Below are positions 1-9,142 of a stretch of DNA of 24,581 bases, piece after piece (position 1 is the stretch's first letter; every line of letters begins with the position of its first letter). Source of the stretch: RGIG2094 sp045660065. GTDB lineage: Bacteria; Bacillota; Clostridia; RGIG6154. The translations under genes and the position numbers were made by a program. The stretch lies in the NCBI GenBank assembly GCA_045660065.1, contig JAZRDC010000129.1, positions 1 through 24,581 on the forward strand. The letters are read 5' to 3'. Under the pieces are notes generated by a model, which saw only the letters and a program-made list of their open reading frames with translations, made no database searches and was not told the DNA's origin.

Positions 1-645
1 GCTTGTATCCAGGGTGCAGAAACAGGCTCTATTGTAATCGATGGCACCGAAGCCTTAAAATCTACCGAATATAAAGTTATCCCCGACAGAATTGCAGCGG
101 CAACATTTATGTGTGCCTGCCTTGCAACAGACGGCGAAATGATTTTAAACAACATAAATCCCGACCATTTGGAGGCAGTAACTAATATTTTAAGAAAATC
201 AGGTGCAAAAATAGAAGAAACCGAAACTTCAATTTCAATCAGACGCGGAAAGTATTTTTCAGGCATCGGAAGCATTGAAACAGATGTTTACCCCGCATTC
301 CCTACCGACGCTCAACCACCGCTCACCGCCTGTATGTGCCTTGCTGAGGGAAAAACCGTTTTAAGGGAAAAAATATTTGAAAGCAGATTTCGCCATATTC
401 CATATCTTAACAATATGGGCGCAGACATAAAGGTTTTCGGTGATACTGCACAAATTAACGGAGTTAAAAATTTAACTGCCGATATGCTTACCGCCCACGA
501 ACTAAGAGGTGGCGCAGCGCTTGTTATCGCCGCACTTTGTGCAAAAGGAAAGAGTTTTGTGGGAAATATTAACTACATTGACCGTGGATATGAAAAATTG
601 GAAGAAACCTTAAAATATTTAGGTGCAGATATAAAAAGACTGTAA
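1..645 (+). CDS. murA: UDP-N-acetylglucosamine 1-carboxyvinyltransferase, C-terminal part
   Basis: This is the 3' part of a gene that begins upstream of the window; the frame is open from base 1 and ends at TAA 643-645. MurA transfers enolpyruvate from PEP to UDP-GlcNAc, the first committed step of peptidoglycan synthesis in the cytoplasm. The 214 visible residues carry family landmarks: IPDRI near residue 30, the YPAFPTDAQPP segment holding the catalytic-site Asp (the GFPTD region of E. coli MurA), RFRHIPYLNNMGAD, and HELRGGAALVIAAL, which holds the conserved Arg of the active site. The ending DRGYEKLEETLKYLGAD is typical. The PEP-binding Cys loop lies outside the window. ftsQ follows after 10 bases, so the two are probably cotranscribed. 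An in-frame ATG at 109 is internal, not the start. Confidence 0.96.
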   Translation, partial: ACIQGAETGSIVIDGTEALKSTEYKVIPDRIAAATFMCACLATDGEMILNNINPDHLEAVTNILRKSGAKIEETETSISIRRGKYFSGIGSIETDVYPAFPTDAQPPLTACMCLAEGKTVLREKIFESRFRHIPYLNNMGADIKVFGDTAQINGVKNLTADMLTAHELRGGAALVIAALCAKGKSFVGNINYIDRGYEKLEETLKYLGADIKRL

Positions 646-655
646 GGATTAAGTT

Positions 656-1426
656 ATGAAAAAAGAACAAGAGAACGGAAAAATTATAAATATCAACCGT
701 CGTGAAATAAGAAGACGAAAAAAAAGAGCCGCCAGAATTCGCTTTATTTGCCTGCTGGCGGCAGTAAGCGTTATTACATTTTTAATGACGCCTGTTTTTA
801 ATATAAAATGGATTGATGTTACAGGAAATGAAAAAACCACATTCGGTCAGGTGGTAAAATCATCAGGAATAACATACGAGCAGAACATTTTCAGACTTAA
901 CATCAAAAAAAGTAAAGACGCAATAAAAAAACTTCCTTATGTTGACACCGTAAAAATTGCAAGGCATCTGCCCGGGGGAGTTATGTTCAAAATCACAGAA
1001 AGAGTGCCTGTTGCCTGCGTTAAATTCGGCACAGGATACGCCTTTTTGGATAAAGAGGGCAGACTTTTGGAACTTTCCGAAAATCATCCGGGAATTCCTG
1101 AAATTCAGGGAATTGGGCTGAAAAATCAAAAAATCGGCGATATTTTAAAAGATACAATTCCAAATGAAATTGCCGCAATGGACGAGCTTTTAGCAACACT
1201 TTCAGAACACGGACTTTTGGACAGAACCTCTGTTATCAACATAAAAAATCCAAACAATGTTACCTTTGTGATTGACGGCAACAAAACCGTAAAAACAGGT
1301 GGAAACTACCGCCTTGACTATAAACTTATGATGCTTGAGGCAACTATTTCCGAACTTGCAAAGTCAGAGGCAGGAATAATTGATTTATCAATAGAAGGCG
1401 AAGCACTTTTTTCACCGGAGGAATAA
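656..1426 (+). CDS. ftsQ: Cell division protein FtsQ/DivIB
   Basis: This 256-residue protein has the FtsQ/DivIB layout: a short, very basic cytoplasmic N-terminus (RREIRRRKKRAAR, about residues 15-27), one membrane segment (about 29-48), then an extracytoplasmic POTRA domain starting at FNIKWIDVTGNEKTT and a beta domain. In the family it bridges divisome components and regulates septal peptidoglycan synthesis. The stretch NIFRLNIKKSKDAIKKLPYV followed by a variant of the R..P..V...ITER motif (VMFKITERVPVA) is diagnostic of POTRA/FtsQ. The start is preceded by AAGGA at a suitable distance. It sits 10 bases after murA and 2 bases before the HAD gene, so it is mid-operon. The murA-ftsQ pairing is a remnant of the dcw cluster. 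Confidence 0.93.
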   Translation: MKKEQENGKIININRREIRRRKKRAARIRFICLLAAVSVITFLMTPVFNIKWIDVTGNEKTTFGQVVKSSGITYEQNIFRLNIKKSKDAIKKLPYVDTVKIARHLPGGVMFKITERVPVACVKFGTGYAFLDKEGRLLELSENHPGIPEIQGIGLKNQKIGDILKDTIPNEIAAMDELLATLSEHGLLDRTSVINIKNPNNVTFVIDGNKTVKTGGNYRLDYKLMMLEATISELAKSEAGIIDLSIEGEALFSPEE

Positions 1427-1428
1427 AA

Positions 1429-2181
1429 ATGAAATACGACGGCTATTTAATTTGCACAGATGTTGACGGCACTTTTGCCATAACTGACGAAAATATTAAA
1501 GCAATAAAAGAATTTCAGGCGCAAGGTGGAAAATTTACCGTTGCAACAGGACGAAACATAAGTTATATCGGTGAGTTATTTTCCCCTCTTGATATAAAAC
1601 CAAACGCACCTGCAATTATGTGCAACGGCTCGGTTATATATGATTATGAGTCAGACACCATTTTATGTGAACACTTTTTAAAACCCGAAGACTATGAATG
1701 GTGTATCAATGTTGCAAATCAGTTCGGAGTTGCAGTAAGATTTTCTCAAAGAGCGGCAGAACCCGAGACCGAAAATGTTTTTGCAGCAACCCCTGAAGAA
1801 GATAACGGACTTGACATAAATCATCTTTATAAAGCGGTGTGGCACTCGGTTGAAAATATCACGCCTGTTGAGAAATTTATGTTTGAAAACCACAAAGACA
1901 AATATGAACTTTCAAAAAGTTGGCGTTCTTTGGTTGAGGCAAACCCAAAGGGAATTTCAAAAAGTTCAGGAACTTTGTTTGTTAAAGAATACACAAAAAG
2001 CCACACTCTCGTCTGTGCAGGTGATTACGGAAACGATATCCCCATGCTTAAAACTGCCGACATTTCATACGCAGTAGAAAACGCCTTAGACGAGGTTAAA
2101 GCGGCAGCATCACGCCTTACAGTTAACTGGCAAGAAAATGCAATTGCAAAAATTATACAGGAATTGGGGGAATTAAAATGA
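1429..2181 (+). CDS. Cof-type HAD family hydrolase
   Basis: A 250-residue haloacid-dehalogenase phosphatase of the Cof/type IIB class. Motif I is TDVDGT with nucleophile Asp11 and acid/base Asp13, motif II is VATGR (Thr40), and motif IV is GDYGNDIPML (Asp199, Asp203) for Mg2+ binding. The middle third is the cap domain that sets specificity. Family members dephosphorylate sugar phosphates, FMN or PLP precursors; the substrate cannot be read here. GGAGG precedes the ATG at good spacing. Its stop overlaps the ATG of the GH36 gene (ATGA), so translation is probably coupled, which makes a sugar-phosphate substrate plausible, but that is inference. It is slightly shorter than the usual 265-275 residues. 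Confidence 0.9.
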   Translation: MKYDGYLICTDVDGTFAITDENIKAIKEFQAQGGKFTVATGRNISYIGELFSPLDIKPNAPAIMCNGSVIYDYESDTILCEHFLKPEDYEWCINVANQFGVAVRFSQRAAEPETENVFAATPEEDNGLDINHLYKAVWHSVENITPVEKFMFENHKDKYELSKSWRSLVEANPKGISKSSGTLFVKEYTKSHTLVCAGDYGNDIPMLKTADISYAVENALDEVKAAASRLTVNWQENAIAKIIQELGELK

Positions 2182-4139
2182 TAGTTACCATTACAAATGA
2201 CAAATTCACATTGAAACAAGAAAACAGCACTATTTTAGGCGGAGTTTCTCTTAAAATCAACACCACCGAAAGCAATGAAATATTAAAAATTGAAAATTTT
2301 TCAGAAAAAGACGGAGTTACAAAAATTACATATAAATCTGAAACTGACAAGTTTTTTAAGCTGACTCTTACAATAAAAGCAAAAGAAAACAATGCACTTT
2401 TTTATTTAAATGGCGGAACAGAACAGAAATTTTTAATTGATGCAAATTGTTTTGACAAGCAAAAAGGTATTGAGTTTATTTTTGACGAAGTTTCAAATCA
2501 GGAAGGTATGATGAGTTTATATCTTCACAAAACCTGGTGGACAAGACCTGATTTCACAAAAGACATTAACTTGATTCCTGAAAAAACTCAGGCACTTTCA
2601 ATGTCAGACGGAACAAATCACACCTTTTTCCTCCCTGTTTGCACAGAAGAGTTTAAAAGTGAGTTTTGCAAAAACACATTAAGAATTTTTGCAGGTTGCG
2701 ACGGCTACAGCAAAATTGATGGGTGCGTTCTTTCTGTGGCAACAACTGCATCGCCATATGAATCAAGCGCCCTTGCCTTTGATACAGCAATTAAAAGCGG
2801 CGATTTAAAAATCAAAAAAAGATGCGAAAAAACTTTGCCTGAGCATTTTAAATATCTTGGTTGGTGCACCTGGGATGCATTTTATCACAGCGTATCAGAC
2901 GAAAAAATGACAGAAAAATTAAAAGAATTCAAAGAAAAAGATATTCCTGTAAAATGGCTTATTATTGACGACGGTTGGGCACAGACCACAGGGGTTGAAA
3001 AAGAATGCGACTGGAAACTTAAATCATTTACCGAAGACAAAGAAAAGTTCCCAAAAGGATTAAAAGGCTTTGTTAAAAAAGCCAAAAAAGAGTACGGATT
3101 TAAAGCAATCGGTGCATGGCACTCGTTTATGGGCTACTGGCTTGGAATTGAGCCTGACAGCGAAGTTTTTAAAGACCAGAAAGATAATTTAAGAAAAACT
3201 CATTCAGGGCTATACTTCCCTGACTGGGAGACTGACAAATCATATAATTTCTGGAGCAAGTGGCACTCATACCTTAAAAAACAGGGCATTGATTTTCTGA
3301 AAATTGACACTCAGGCATCACTTGGCGCATATATGGACGGAAACTTTTCAAAAGCAAAAGCCACAAAAAATATGCATAAAGGTCTTGAAAAATCAGTAAA
3401 AGAAAACTTTAACTCAAATATTATAAACTGTATGGGTCTGACCCAGGAAAACGCCCTTTCAAGAGAAGCAACACCACTCACCCGCAGTAGTGATGACTTT
3501 TTCCCAAATGGTGAAAACGGATTTGGCGAACACGCAACACAAAACGCATACAACTGCCTATATCACGGAAATCTTTATTTCTGCGACTGGGATATGTGGT
3601 GGACAATGCACGATTCTGCGGTAAATTCAGGGGTGCTTCGTGCTATCAGCGGCGGTCCTGTATATGTTAGTGATGAAGCAGGAAAAACCGATAAAAATCT
3701 TCTTTTGCCACTTTATGAAAAAGACGGAAAACTTTTGATGTGCGATTATGCAGCGCTTCCTACCAAAGACTGCCTTTACACCGACTGCACAAAGAGCAAA
3801 ACTCCCCTTAAAATCTTTAATAAAGCAAAAGATGTTGGTGTGGTTGCTTTGTTTAATATCGACTCACAAGGTGAAAATTTAAAGGCAGAAGTAACATATA
3901 AAGACGTTCACGGTCTTGAAGACGGCGAATATGTAGCATACGGATATTTTTCAAAGAAATTCTTCCGTGTGGATAAAGATACCAAAATTGAACTCAATCT
4001 TGAAAAAGACGGCTGCGAAATATTTAATTTCTACCCCGTTAAAAACGGCAAAATTTATCTTGGCGACCTCACCAAATACATCTCCGGCGCAAGTTCAGAC
4101 AAAACTGAAACTGATGTTTCAAGTCTTAAACTAAATTAA
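2178..4139 (+). CDS. GH36 alpha-galactosidase / raffinose synthase-like (Sip1) protein
   Basis: A 653-residue protein of the raffinose-synthase/alkaline alpha-galactosidase branch of GH36. Residues 1-200 form an N-terminal beta domain. The (beta/alpha)8 barrel begins at YLGWCTWDAFY (226-236) and contains WLIIDDGWAQ (260-269), DFLKIDTQA (372-380) with Asp377 as probable nucleophile, and TRSSDDFFP (435-443), which supplies the probable acid/base Asp. SGGPVYVSDE (491-500) and a C-terminal beta domain complete it. There is no signal peptide, so it acts in the cytoplasm on imported alpha-galactosides (inferred). Plant relatives transfer galactose from galactinol; bacterial ones are usually hydrolases. 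The ATG overlaps the HAD stop. A strong terminator follows 3 bases after the stop. Confidence 0.88.
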   Translation: MIVTITNDKFTLKQENSTILGGVSLKINTTESNEILKIENFSEKDGVTKITYKSETDKFFKLTLTIKAKENNALFYLNGGTEQKFLIDANCFDKQKGIEFIFDEVSNQEGMMSLYLHKTWWTRPDFTKDINLIPEKTQALSMSDGTNHTFFLPVCTEEFKSEFCKNTLRIFAGCDGYSKIDGCVLSVATTASPYESSALAFDTAIKSGDLKIKKRCEKTLPEHFKYLGWCTWDAFYHSVSDEKMTEKLKEFKEKDIPVKWLIIDDGWAQTTGVEKECDWKLKSFTEDKEKFPKGLKGFVKKAKKEYGFKAIGAWHSFMGYWLGIEPDSEVFKDQKDNLRKTHSGLYFPDWETDKSYNFWSKWHSYLKKQGIDFLKIDTQASLGAYMDGNFSKAKATKNMHKGLEKSVKENFNSNIINCMGLTQENALSREATPLTRSSDDFFPNGENGFGEHATQNAYNCLYHGNLYFCDWDMWWTMHDSAVNSGVLRAISGGPVYVSDEAGKTDKNLLLPLYEKDGKLLMCDYAALPTKDCLYTDCTKSKTPLKIFNKAKDVGVVALFNIDSQGENLKAEVTYKDVHGLEDGEYVAYGYFSKKFFRVDKDTKIELNLEKDGCEIFNFYPVKNGKIYLGDLTKYISGASSDKTETDVSSLKLN

Positions 4140-4142
4140 ATC

Positions 4143-4180
4143 AAAGGCTGTAAAAACCTAAAGTTTTTACAGCCTTTTTT
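4143..4180 (+). terminator. Terminator of the murA-GH36 operon
   Basis: Perfect 15-bp inverted repeat, arms 4143-4157 and 4163-4177 with a 5-base loop, running into a T tract to 4180. It lies just after the GH36 stop. The A-rich 5' arm means it could also stop readthrough from the opposite strand. Confidence 0.93.
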
Positions 4181-4204
4181 ACTTTAACATTTATATCCCT
4201 TTAT

Positions 4205-4258
4205 GGGGATAGAGAAAAAGATACCTTTTTCACGATCTGGGCATTTTTAATATTCCCC
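4205..4258. repeat. Short copy (copy 1) of the dispersed palindromic element
   Basis: A 54-bp version of the element seen in full at 12388-12534 and 14654-14904. The left end reads GGGGATAGAGAAAAAGAT and the right end ATCTGGGCATTTTTAATATTCCCC (shown here split: ATCTGGGCATTTTT then AATATTCCCC). The right end matches copies 2 and 3 closely (TCTGGG, TTTTTAA, ATT), and the tips GGGGA/TCCCC pair. The central hairpins of the longer copies are missing, as expected of an internal deletion. It lies between two convergent genes. Confidence 0.72.
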
Positions 4259-4266
4259 TTTCGTAA

Positions 4267-4297
4267 AAAAAGAGAGTGTATTATACACTCTCTTTTT
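4267..4297 (-). terminator. Terminator downstream of ftsZ (works in both directions)
   Basis: Inverted repeat with arms 4267-4280 and 4284-4297 around a 3-base loop. Read on the minus strand it ends in a run of U, placing it as the terminator of ftsZ about 100 bases after its stop. On + it also ends in T5, so it can back up the GH36 terminator. Confidence 0.82.
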
Positions 4298-4331
4298 CTT
4301 ACAGGTAATTTTATAAAGTTATTTATTTTTG

Positions 4332-4383
4332 CGGTTTTTAATTGTGTTTCCGGTGGCAGATAACTGCCCACAATCAAAAGCCG
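4332..4383 (-). other. Long imperfect hairpin in the ftsZ 3' untranslated region
   Basis: Arms 4332-4346 and 4369-4383 pair over 15 positions with one mismatch and one G-U pair; inside them GGCAG (4355-4359) and CTGCC (4364-4368) form a second stem with loop ATAA. It sits 12 bases beyond the ftsZ stop and has no clear U tract of its own, so it is more likely a 3' stabilising structure than a terminator (inference). Confidence 0.55.
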
Positions 4384-4394
4384 TAAAAAACTAA

Positions 4395-5552
4395 TTAGTT
4401 TTTCTTCCACTTAAGGAAGTCAGGAATTTTGTACTCGTCATCTGGTTCTTCAACCTGAGCACTTTCTTTTTCAGCATTTTCCTGTTTGATTTTATCAAAA
4501 ATGCTTGATCCTTCATTTTCTGTAGGACGAACATACTGTCCTGTTACAGGGCTTGTAATTTTCTTTTCTGTACCAAAGCCACCGATTTTAGGACCTTTTT
4601 TTGTATCAAAACCTGTTGCGATAACAGTGATTTCGATTTCATCACCGAGAGTTTCATCCATAGTAGCACCAAAGATGATGTTTGCTGATGGATCAACATA
4701 CTGCTGAATAAGTTCTGCAGCCTGACGAACTTCCAAAATACCAAGACTTGCACCGCTGATTTTTAAGAGTACGCCTCTTGCACCATCGATAGATGTCTCT
4801 AAGATTGGGCTGTTGATAGCAGCAAGAGCCGCTTCTTCAGCACGGTTGTCGCCTTTTGCTCTGCCGATGCCCATATGAGCATAGCCAGAATCTTTCATAA
4901 TTGTCTTAACGTCAGCAAAGTCAAGATTAATAAATCCATGACCTGTGATAATATCAGAAATACTCTGAACACCCTGTCTTAAGATGTCGTTAGCAACACC
5001 AAAAGCGTCTGTCAAGAGAGTATTTTTCTGAGCGATTTCAAAAAGTTTATCGTTAGGAATTGTGATAAGTGTATCAACACTGTCTTTTAAGTTTTCAATT
5101 CCAGATGCAGCATTTTTAGCTCTGAGCTGACCTTCAAATGAGAAAGGTTTTGTAACAACACCAACTGTTAAAATACCCATTTCTCTTGCAAGTTTTGCAA
5201 CTACAGGAGCAGAACCTGTTCCTGTACCGCCGCCCATACCTGCTGTAACGAATACCATATCTGCGCCTTTTAATGTCTGCGCGATTTCTTCAATGCTTTC
5301 TTCAGCAGCTTTTGCGCCGATTTCAGGATTTGCACCTGCACCTAAACCTTTAGTGATTTTTTCACCAATCTGTATTTTAACGTCTGCCTCAGAAGTAAGT
5401 AAAGCCTGCTTATCTGTGTTGATTGCGATAAATTCAACACCTTTTAATCCGGCGCTAACCATTGTGTTAACAGCATTATTTCCGCCGCCACCGCAACCTA
5501 CAACTTTGATCTGTGTAACATTTAAGTCACCTGCAACAAAATCAATTGCCAT
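4395..5552 (-). CDS. ftsZ: Cell division protein FtsZ
   Basis: The 385-residue bacterial tubulin that polymerises with GTP into the Z ring. The nucleotide-binding signature GMGGGTGTG is at 105-113. The N-terminal GGGGNNAVNTM (21-31) and TNDKLF-type core region are intact. The T7 loop NLDFADV (209-215) carries the catalytic Asp211 and Asp214 that complete the GTPase site of the next subunit. A short acidic linker ends in the conserved C-terminal peptide IPDFLKWKKN, the docking site for FtsA/SepF-type membrane anchors. The start is well supported by AGGAGG eight bases upstream. It stands alone with its own promoter and is convergent to murA-ftsQ, unlike the usual arrangement in which ftsZ follows ftsQ in the same direction. 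Confidence 0.98.
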   Translation of the reverse strand: MAIDFVAGDLNVTQIKVVGCGGGGNNAVNTMVSAGLKGVEFIAINTDKQALLTSEADVKIQIGEKITKGLGAGANPEIGAKAAEESIEEIAQTLKGADMVFVTAGMGGGTGTGSAPVVAKLAREMGILTVGVVTKPFSFEGQLRAKNAASGIENLKDSVDTLITIPNDKLFEIAQKNTLLTDAFGVANDILRQGVQSISDIITGHGFINLDFADVKTIMKDSGYAHMGIGRAKGDNRAEEAALAAINSPILETSIDGARGVLLKISGASLGILEVRQAAELIQQYVDPSANIIFGATMDETLGDEIEITVIATGFDTKKGPKIGGFGTEKKITSPVTGQYVRPTENEGSSIFDKIKQENAEKESAQVEEPDDEYKIPDFLKWKKN

Positions 5553-5656
5553 GTATGTTTTCCTCCTATCAAATTTGCCTTCTTTTTTATGTTTAATAAA
5601 ATCTTAATTATGCCTTTACAAATACGCAAAAGTGCATATTTCGGGTATTATTATTT

Positions 5657-5685
5657 ATTATATAACAACTTTTGACTACTGTCAA
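5657..5685 (-). promoter_or_regulatory. Consensus sigma-A promoter of ftsZ with overlapping inverted repeat
   Basis: On the minus strand TTGACA (5680-5685), a 17-base spacer and TATAAT (5657-5662) give a perfect consensus. The -35 box is one arm of TTGAC-AGTA-GTCAA (5672-5685), a possible operator, though short arms like these also arise by chance. The leader from about 5650 to the ATG is about 100 bases. Confidence 0.85.
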
Positions 5686-5704
5686 GGGCAAAATGCACTA
5701 AAAA

Positions 5705-8700
5705 TCACGAATTACCCGTTATTTTTACATTTCCTGTGCCCACAATCTGCTCCAGGCGGTTAATAAGTCCGTCGCAGATATTGACAAAGTGATCTTCCCT
5801 TGCCATTTTTGTCACCTTTGTTTCCTCATAATAAAGCATAACTGGGGTTGAGCCTTTGTAATCGTCTAAAACAGCGATAATTTCTTCTTCAGTGCGTTCC
5901 ATACCCTTTTCAAATCTTATATAAAGTTTTTTAGGTTTCACTGCAGAATTAAGTTCAGTAACATGATTTAAAATCACCGCACTATCTTGTTCATCACGAA
6001 CCTGAAGTCTGCCTTTTGCAACAATCACCGTACCCTCTGCAAGATTTTTCTTAAACTCGCCGAATGATTTCGGGAAAGCCACAATTTCAACAGAGCCCAA
6101 CTTGTCCTCCAAAGAAATAAATGCCATTTCTTCGTTTTTTCTTGTGTACTTGATTTTTCTTGACTGCACTATGCCTGCCAATGCTACCACATCGCCGTCT
6201 TTTAACTTTGAGTCTTCCTCGGTTGCAGTCCTTTTTATATCAAGAGTGTTACAATTTACAAGGCTCTTATACTGCTCTTTGTATCTTTCCACAGGGTGGC
6301 CTGAAATGTAAATGCCCATAGTCTGTTTTTCACATGAAAGGCGAAGCATTAAATCCATTTCGTCAAGTTTGGGGATTTCCACTTCAGTTGGTTTATCATC
6401 GGCAAAAAACGACATCTGATTTTCTGCCACTCTTCTTAAATCGTCGGTTTTTGCGTCAATAAGACGCTCGTAAATATACATAAGTTGAGAACGATTAAGA
6501 TTAAAGCAATCCATAGAACCGCTTAAAATAAGGCTTTCTACCGCGCGTTTGTTAAAACTGTCGTATTTTATCATACGCTCAACAAACTGATTAAAAGTCT
6601 GAAATTCTCCGCCTGATGTGCGTTCATCAGTTAACGCTTTTACGAAATTTCTGCCAACATTTTTTACTGCCGCCAAACCAAATCGTATATCTTTTCCCTC
6701 AGGGGCAAACTCTAAAAAACTCTTGTTTACATCAGGCTTTTTAACTTCCATTCCCATTTTTTTGCAAAGTTCGATGTATTCAGTAATTTTATCTGTATCT
6801 TCTAAAAAACTTGACATCAATGCCGCCATAAATGCCACAGGATAATGACATTTTAAGTAGGCTGTCTGATAAGCCACAACTGCATATGCTGCTGCGTGGG
6901 ATTTGTTAAAGGCGTAACTTGCAAAACTCATAATATGGTCAATTATCTCGCCTGCAACCTTTTCATCAATCCCGCGTTTTATTGCACCATCAACTATGTA
7001 ATTTCCCTCATCGTCTTTTTTACCATACAAAAATTCGTTTCTTGCCCGCTCCATTTCAGCGGCTTTTTTCTTGCTCATTGCACGGCGCACCATATCAGCA
7101 CCGCCCATTGAAAATCCCGCCAACTGCTTTACGATTTCCATAACCTGTTCCTGATAAACAATACAGCCGTATGTTACATCTAAAATAGGTTTTAAAAGAG
7201 GGTGAAGATAAGTAACTTTTTCAGGATTATTTTTGTTTGCCACATATGTTGGAATTGAGTCCATAGGACCCGGGCGGTAAAGTGAAATCCCCGCAATTAT
7301 ATCTTCTAAACTCTTTGGCTTAAGTTCACGCATAAAGCGTTTCATTCCCGCACTTTCAAGTTGGAAAACGCCCTCTGTATCGCCATTTCCAATCATATCG
7401 TACACTTTAGGGTCGGCAAAATCAATTTTGCTCATATCGATATTTTCGCCACTTAAATCAACTGCCTGTTTTATAACTGTCAAAGTACGAAGTCCCAAAA
7501 AGTCCATCTTTAAAAGTCCAAGTTCTTCCAAAGTTGTCATTGTGTACTGAGTTGAAATCAGATCTCCGTTTCGGTAAAGGGGAACGTAAGTGGACACAGG
7601 GTCTTTGGTGATAACTACACCTGCTGCGTGGGTTGATGCGTGTCTTGGCATACCCTCTAAGGCCATAGCGGTATTTATCAGTTTTCGTGTGTCTTCGTCT
7701 TCGTTATATCTCTCTTTGAGTTCACGGTTTTTGTCCAATGAACTCTGAATTGTTATGTTAAGTTCACGGGGAATCATTTTTGCAATTTCGTCGCACATTG
7801 CATAGGGATACCCCAAGGCTCTGCCCACATCACGGACTGCATTTCTTGCCTTCATTGTACCAAAGGTTATAATCTGCGCAACTCTGTCCTCGCCATATTT
7901 TTCGGTTACATAGTCTAAAACTTCCTGACGGCGTTCATAGCAAAAGTCCATATCGATATCAGGCATACTTACACGCTCTGAATTTAAAAATCTTTCAAAA
8001 AACAGGCTGTATTTAATGGGGTCAATATCTGTTATTCTAAGGCAATAAGAAACTATACTTCCTGCCGCCGAGCCTCTGCCCGGGCCAACGGGAATACCAT
8101 TGTCCTTTGCGTATTTTATAACATCCCACACAATCAAAAAGTAGTCCACAAAGCCCATTGATTCAATAACGCCAAGTTCGTATTCAAGCCTTGCTACCGC
8201 ATCGGCATTTTCGCCGTAGCGTTCTTTTAACCCCTCAAAACATTTAAGTCTTAAATATTCTGAAGGTGTATATTCTTCAGGTACGGGAAATTCAGGCAGA
8301 AATCTTTTTGAAAAATCAAATTCCACATTACAACGCTCGGCAATAAGAGCGGTATTTTCAAAACTTTTTGTAAGTTTTGGGAAAACCTGCCTCATTTCTT
8401 CTTCAGTTTTTAAATAAAATTCTTTGGTTTCGTGTTTAAGTCTTGTTTCGTCGGTAACGATTTTGTTCATCTGAATGCACATTAAAACATCCTGTGCTTC
8501 AGCATCTTTTTTATCTATGTAGTGAACATCATTTGTAACAACGGTTTCCACACCGATTTCGTTTGCCAATTTCAAAAGGAGTGGGTTAATTTTAATCTGT
8601 TCTTCAATTCCGTGGTTCTGAAGTTCTATAAAATAATTCTCTTTCCCGAAAATTTCAAGATACTCCAAAGCCTTATTTTTTGCGCCCTCATAATCATCTC

Positions 8701-9142
8701 TTACAAGTCTTTTGGGAACATCACCTGCAAGGCAGGCAGAAAGAGCAATTAAACCTTTTGAATATTTTCTCAAAACATTCATATCAATTCGGGGTTTGTA
8801 ATAAAATCCGTCTGTAAAGCCGATTGAAACAAGTTTTATCAAGTTTTTATACCCATCATTGTCCTTTGCCAACAAAACAAGATGACCATAGTCTGAGTCA
8901 AGTTCTGCAGTTTTGTCATAAAGGGTTCGGGATGCGGTATAAACCTCGCACCCGATAATAGGTTTTATGCCTTCTTTTAGGGCATATTTATAAAAATCCA
9001 CCGCACCGTACATAGCACCATGGTCTGTAATTGCAATAGCACTCTGACCCGACGCTTTTGCTTTGTCAACAAGGTCTTTGATACGACAAGCACCGTCGAG
9101 TAAACTGTACTCACTATGCACATGAAGATGAACAAATGCCAT
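5705..9142 (-). CDS. dnaE: DNA polymerase III subunit alpha (DnaE type)
   Basis: An 1145-residue C-family replicative polymerase. It starts with a PHP domain (HLHVHSEYSLLDG, 5-17). The polymerase core has PGRGSAAGS (354-362), the catalytic Asp pair in PDIDMDF (Asp397 and Asp399) and the third Asp in LLKMDFLG (Asp547). The YAFNKSHAAAYA fingers region, helix-hairpin-helix and an OB fold near 970-1050 (VVALAGIVQSRK) follow in normal order. It lacks the inserted proofreading exonuclease of PolC, so it is the DnaE-type enzyme; Clostridia usually also have PolC elsewhere. AGGAGG within the end of whiA sets the ATG, and the whiA stop overlaps the start by one base (TAATG), implying translational coupling. 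Confidence 0.98.
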   Translation of the reverse strand: MAFVHLHVHSEYSLLDGACRIKDLVDKAKASGQSAIAITDHGAMYGAVDFYKYALKEGIKPIIGCEVYTASRTLYDKTAELDSDYGHLVLLAKDNDGYKNLIKLVSIGFTDGFYYKPRIDMNVLRKYSKGLIALSACLAGDVPKRLVRDDYEGAKNKALEYLEIFGKENYFIELQNHGIEEQIKINPLLLKLANEIGVETVVTNDVHYIDKKDAEAQDVLMCIQMNKIVTDETRLKHETKEFYLKTEEEMRQVFPKLTKSFENTALIAERCNVEFDFSKRFLPEFPVPEEYTPSEYLRLKCFEGLKERYGENADAVARLEYELGVIESMGFVDYFLIVWDVIKYAKDNGIPVGPGRGSAAGSIVSYCLRITDIDPIKYSLFFERFLNSERVSMPDIDMDFCYERRQEVLDYVTEKYGEDRVAQIITFGTMKARNAVRDVGRALGYPYAMCDEIAKMIPRELNITIQSSLDKNRELKERYNEDEDTRKLINTAMALEGMPRHASTHAAGVVITKDPVSTYVPLYRNGDLISTQYTMTTLEELGLLKMDFLGLRTLTVIKQAVDLSGENIDMSKIDFADPKVYDMIGNGDTEGVFQLESAGMKRFMRELKPKSLEDIIAGISLYRPGPMDSIPTYVANKNNPEKVTYLHPLLKPILDVTYGCIVYQEQVMEIVKQLAGFSMGGADMVRRAMSKKKAAEMERARNEFLYGKKDDEGNYIVDGAIKRGIDEKVAGEIIDHIMSFASYAFNKSHAAAYAVVAYQTAYLKCHYPVAFMAALMSSFLEDTDKITEYIELCKKMGMEVKKPDVNKSFLEFAPEGKDIRFGLAAVKNVGRNFVKALTDERTSGGEFQTFNQFVERMIKYDSFNKRAVESLILSGSMDCFNLNRSQLMYIYERLIDAKTDDLRRVAENQMSFFADDKPTEVEIPKLDEMDLMLRLSCEKQTMGIYISGHPVERYKEQYKSLVNCNTLDIKRTATEEDSKLKDGDVVALAGIVQSRKIKYTRKNEEMAFISLEDKLGSVEIVAFPKSFGEFKKNLAEGTVIVAKGRLQVRDEQDSAVILNHVTELNSAVKPKKLYIRFEKGMERTEEEIIAVLDDYKGSTPVMLYYEETKVTKMAREDHFVNICDGLINRLEQIVGTGNVKITGNS

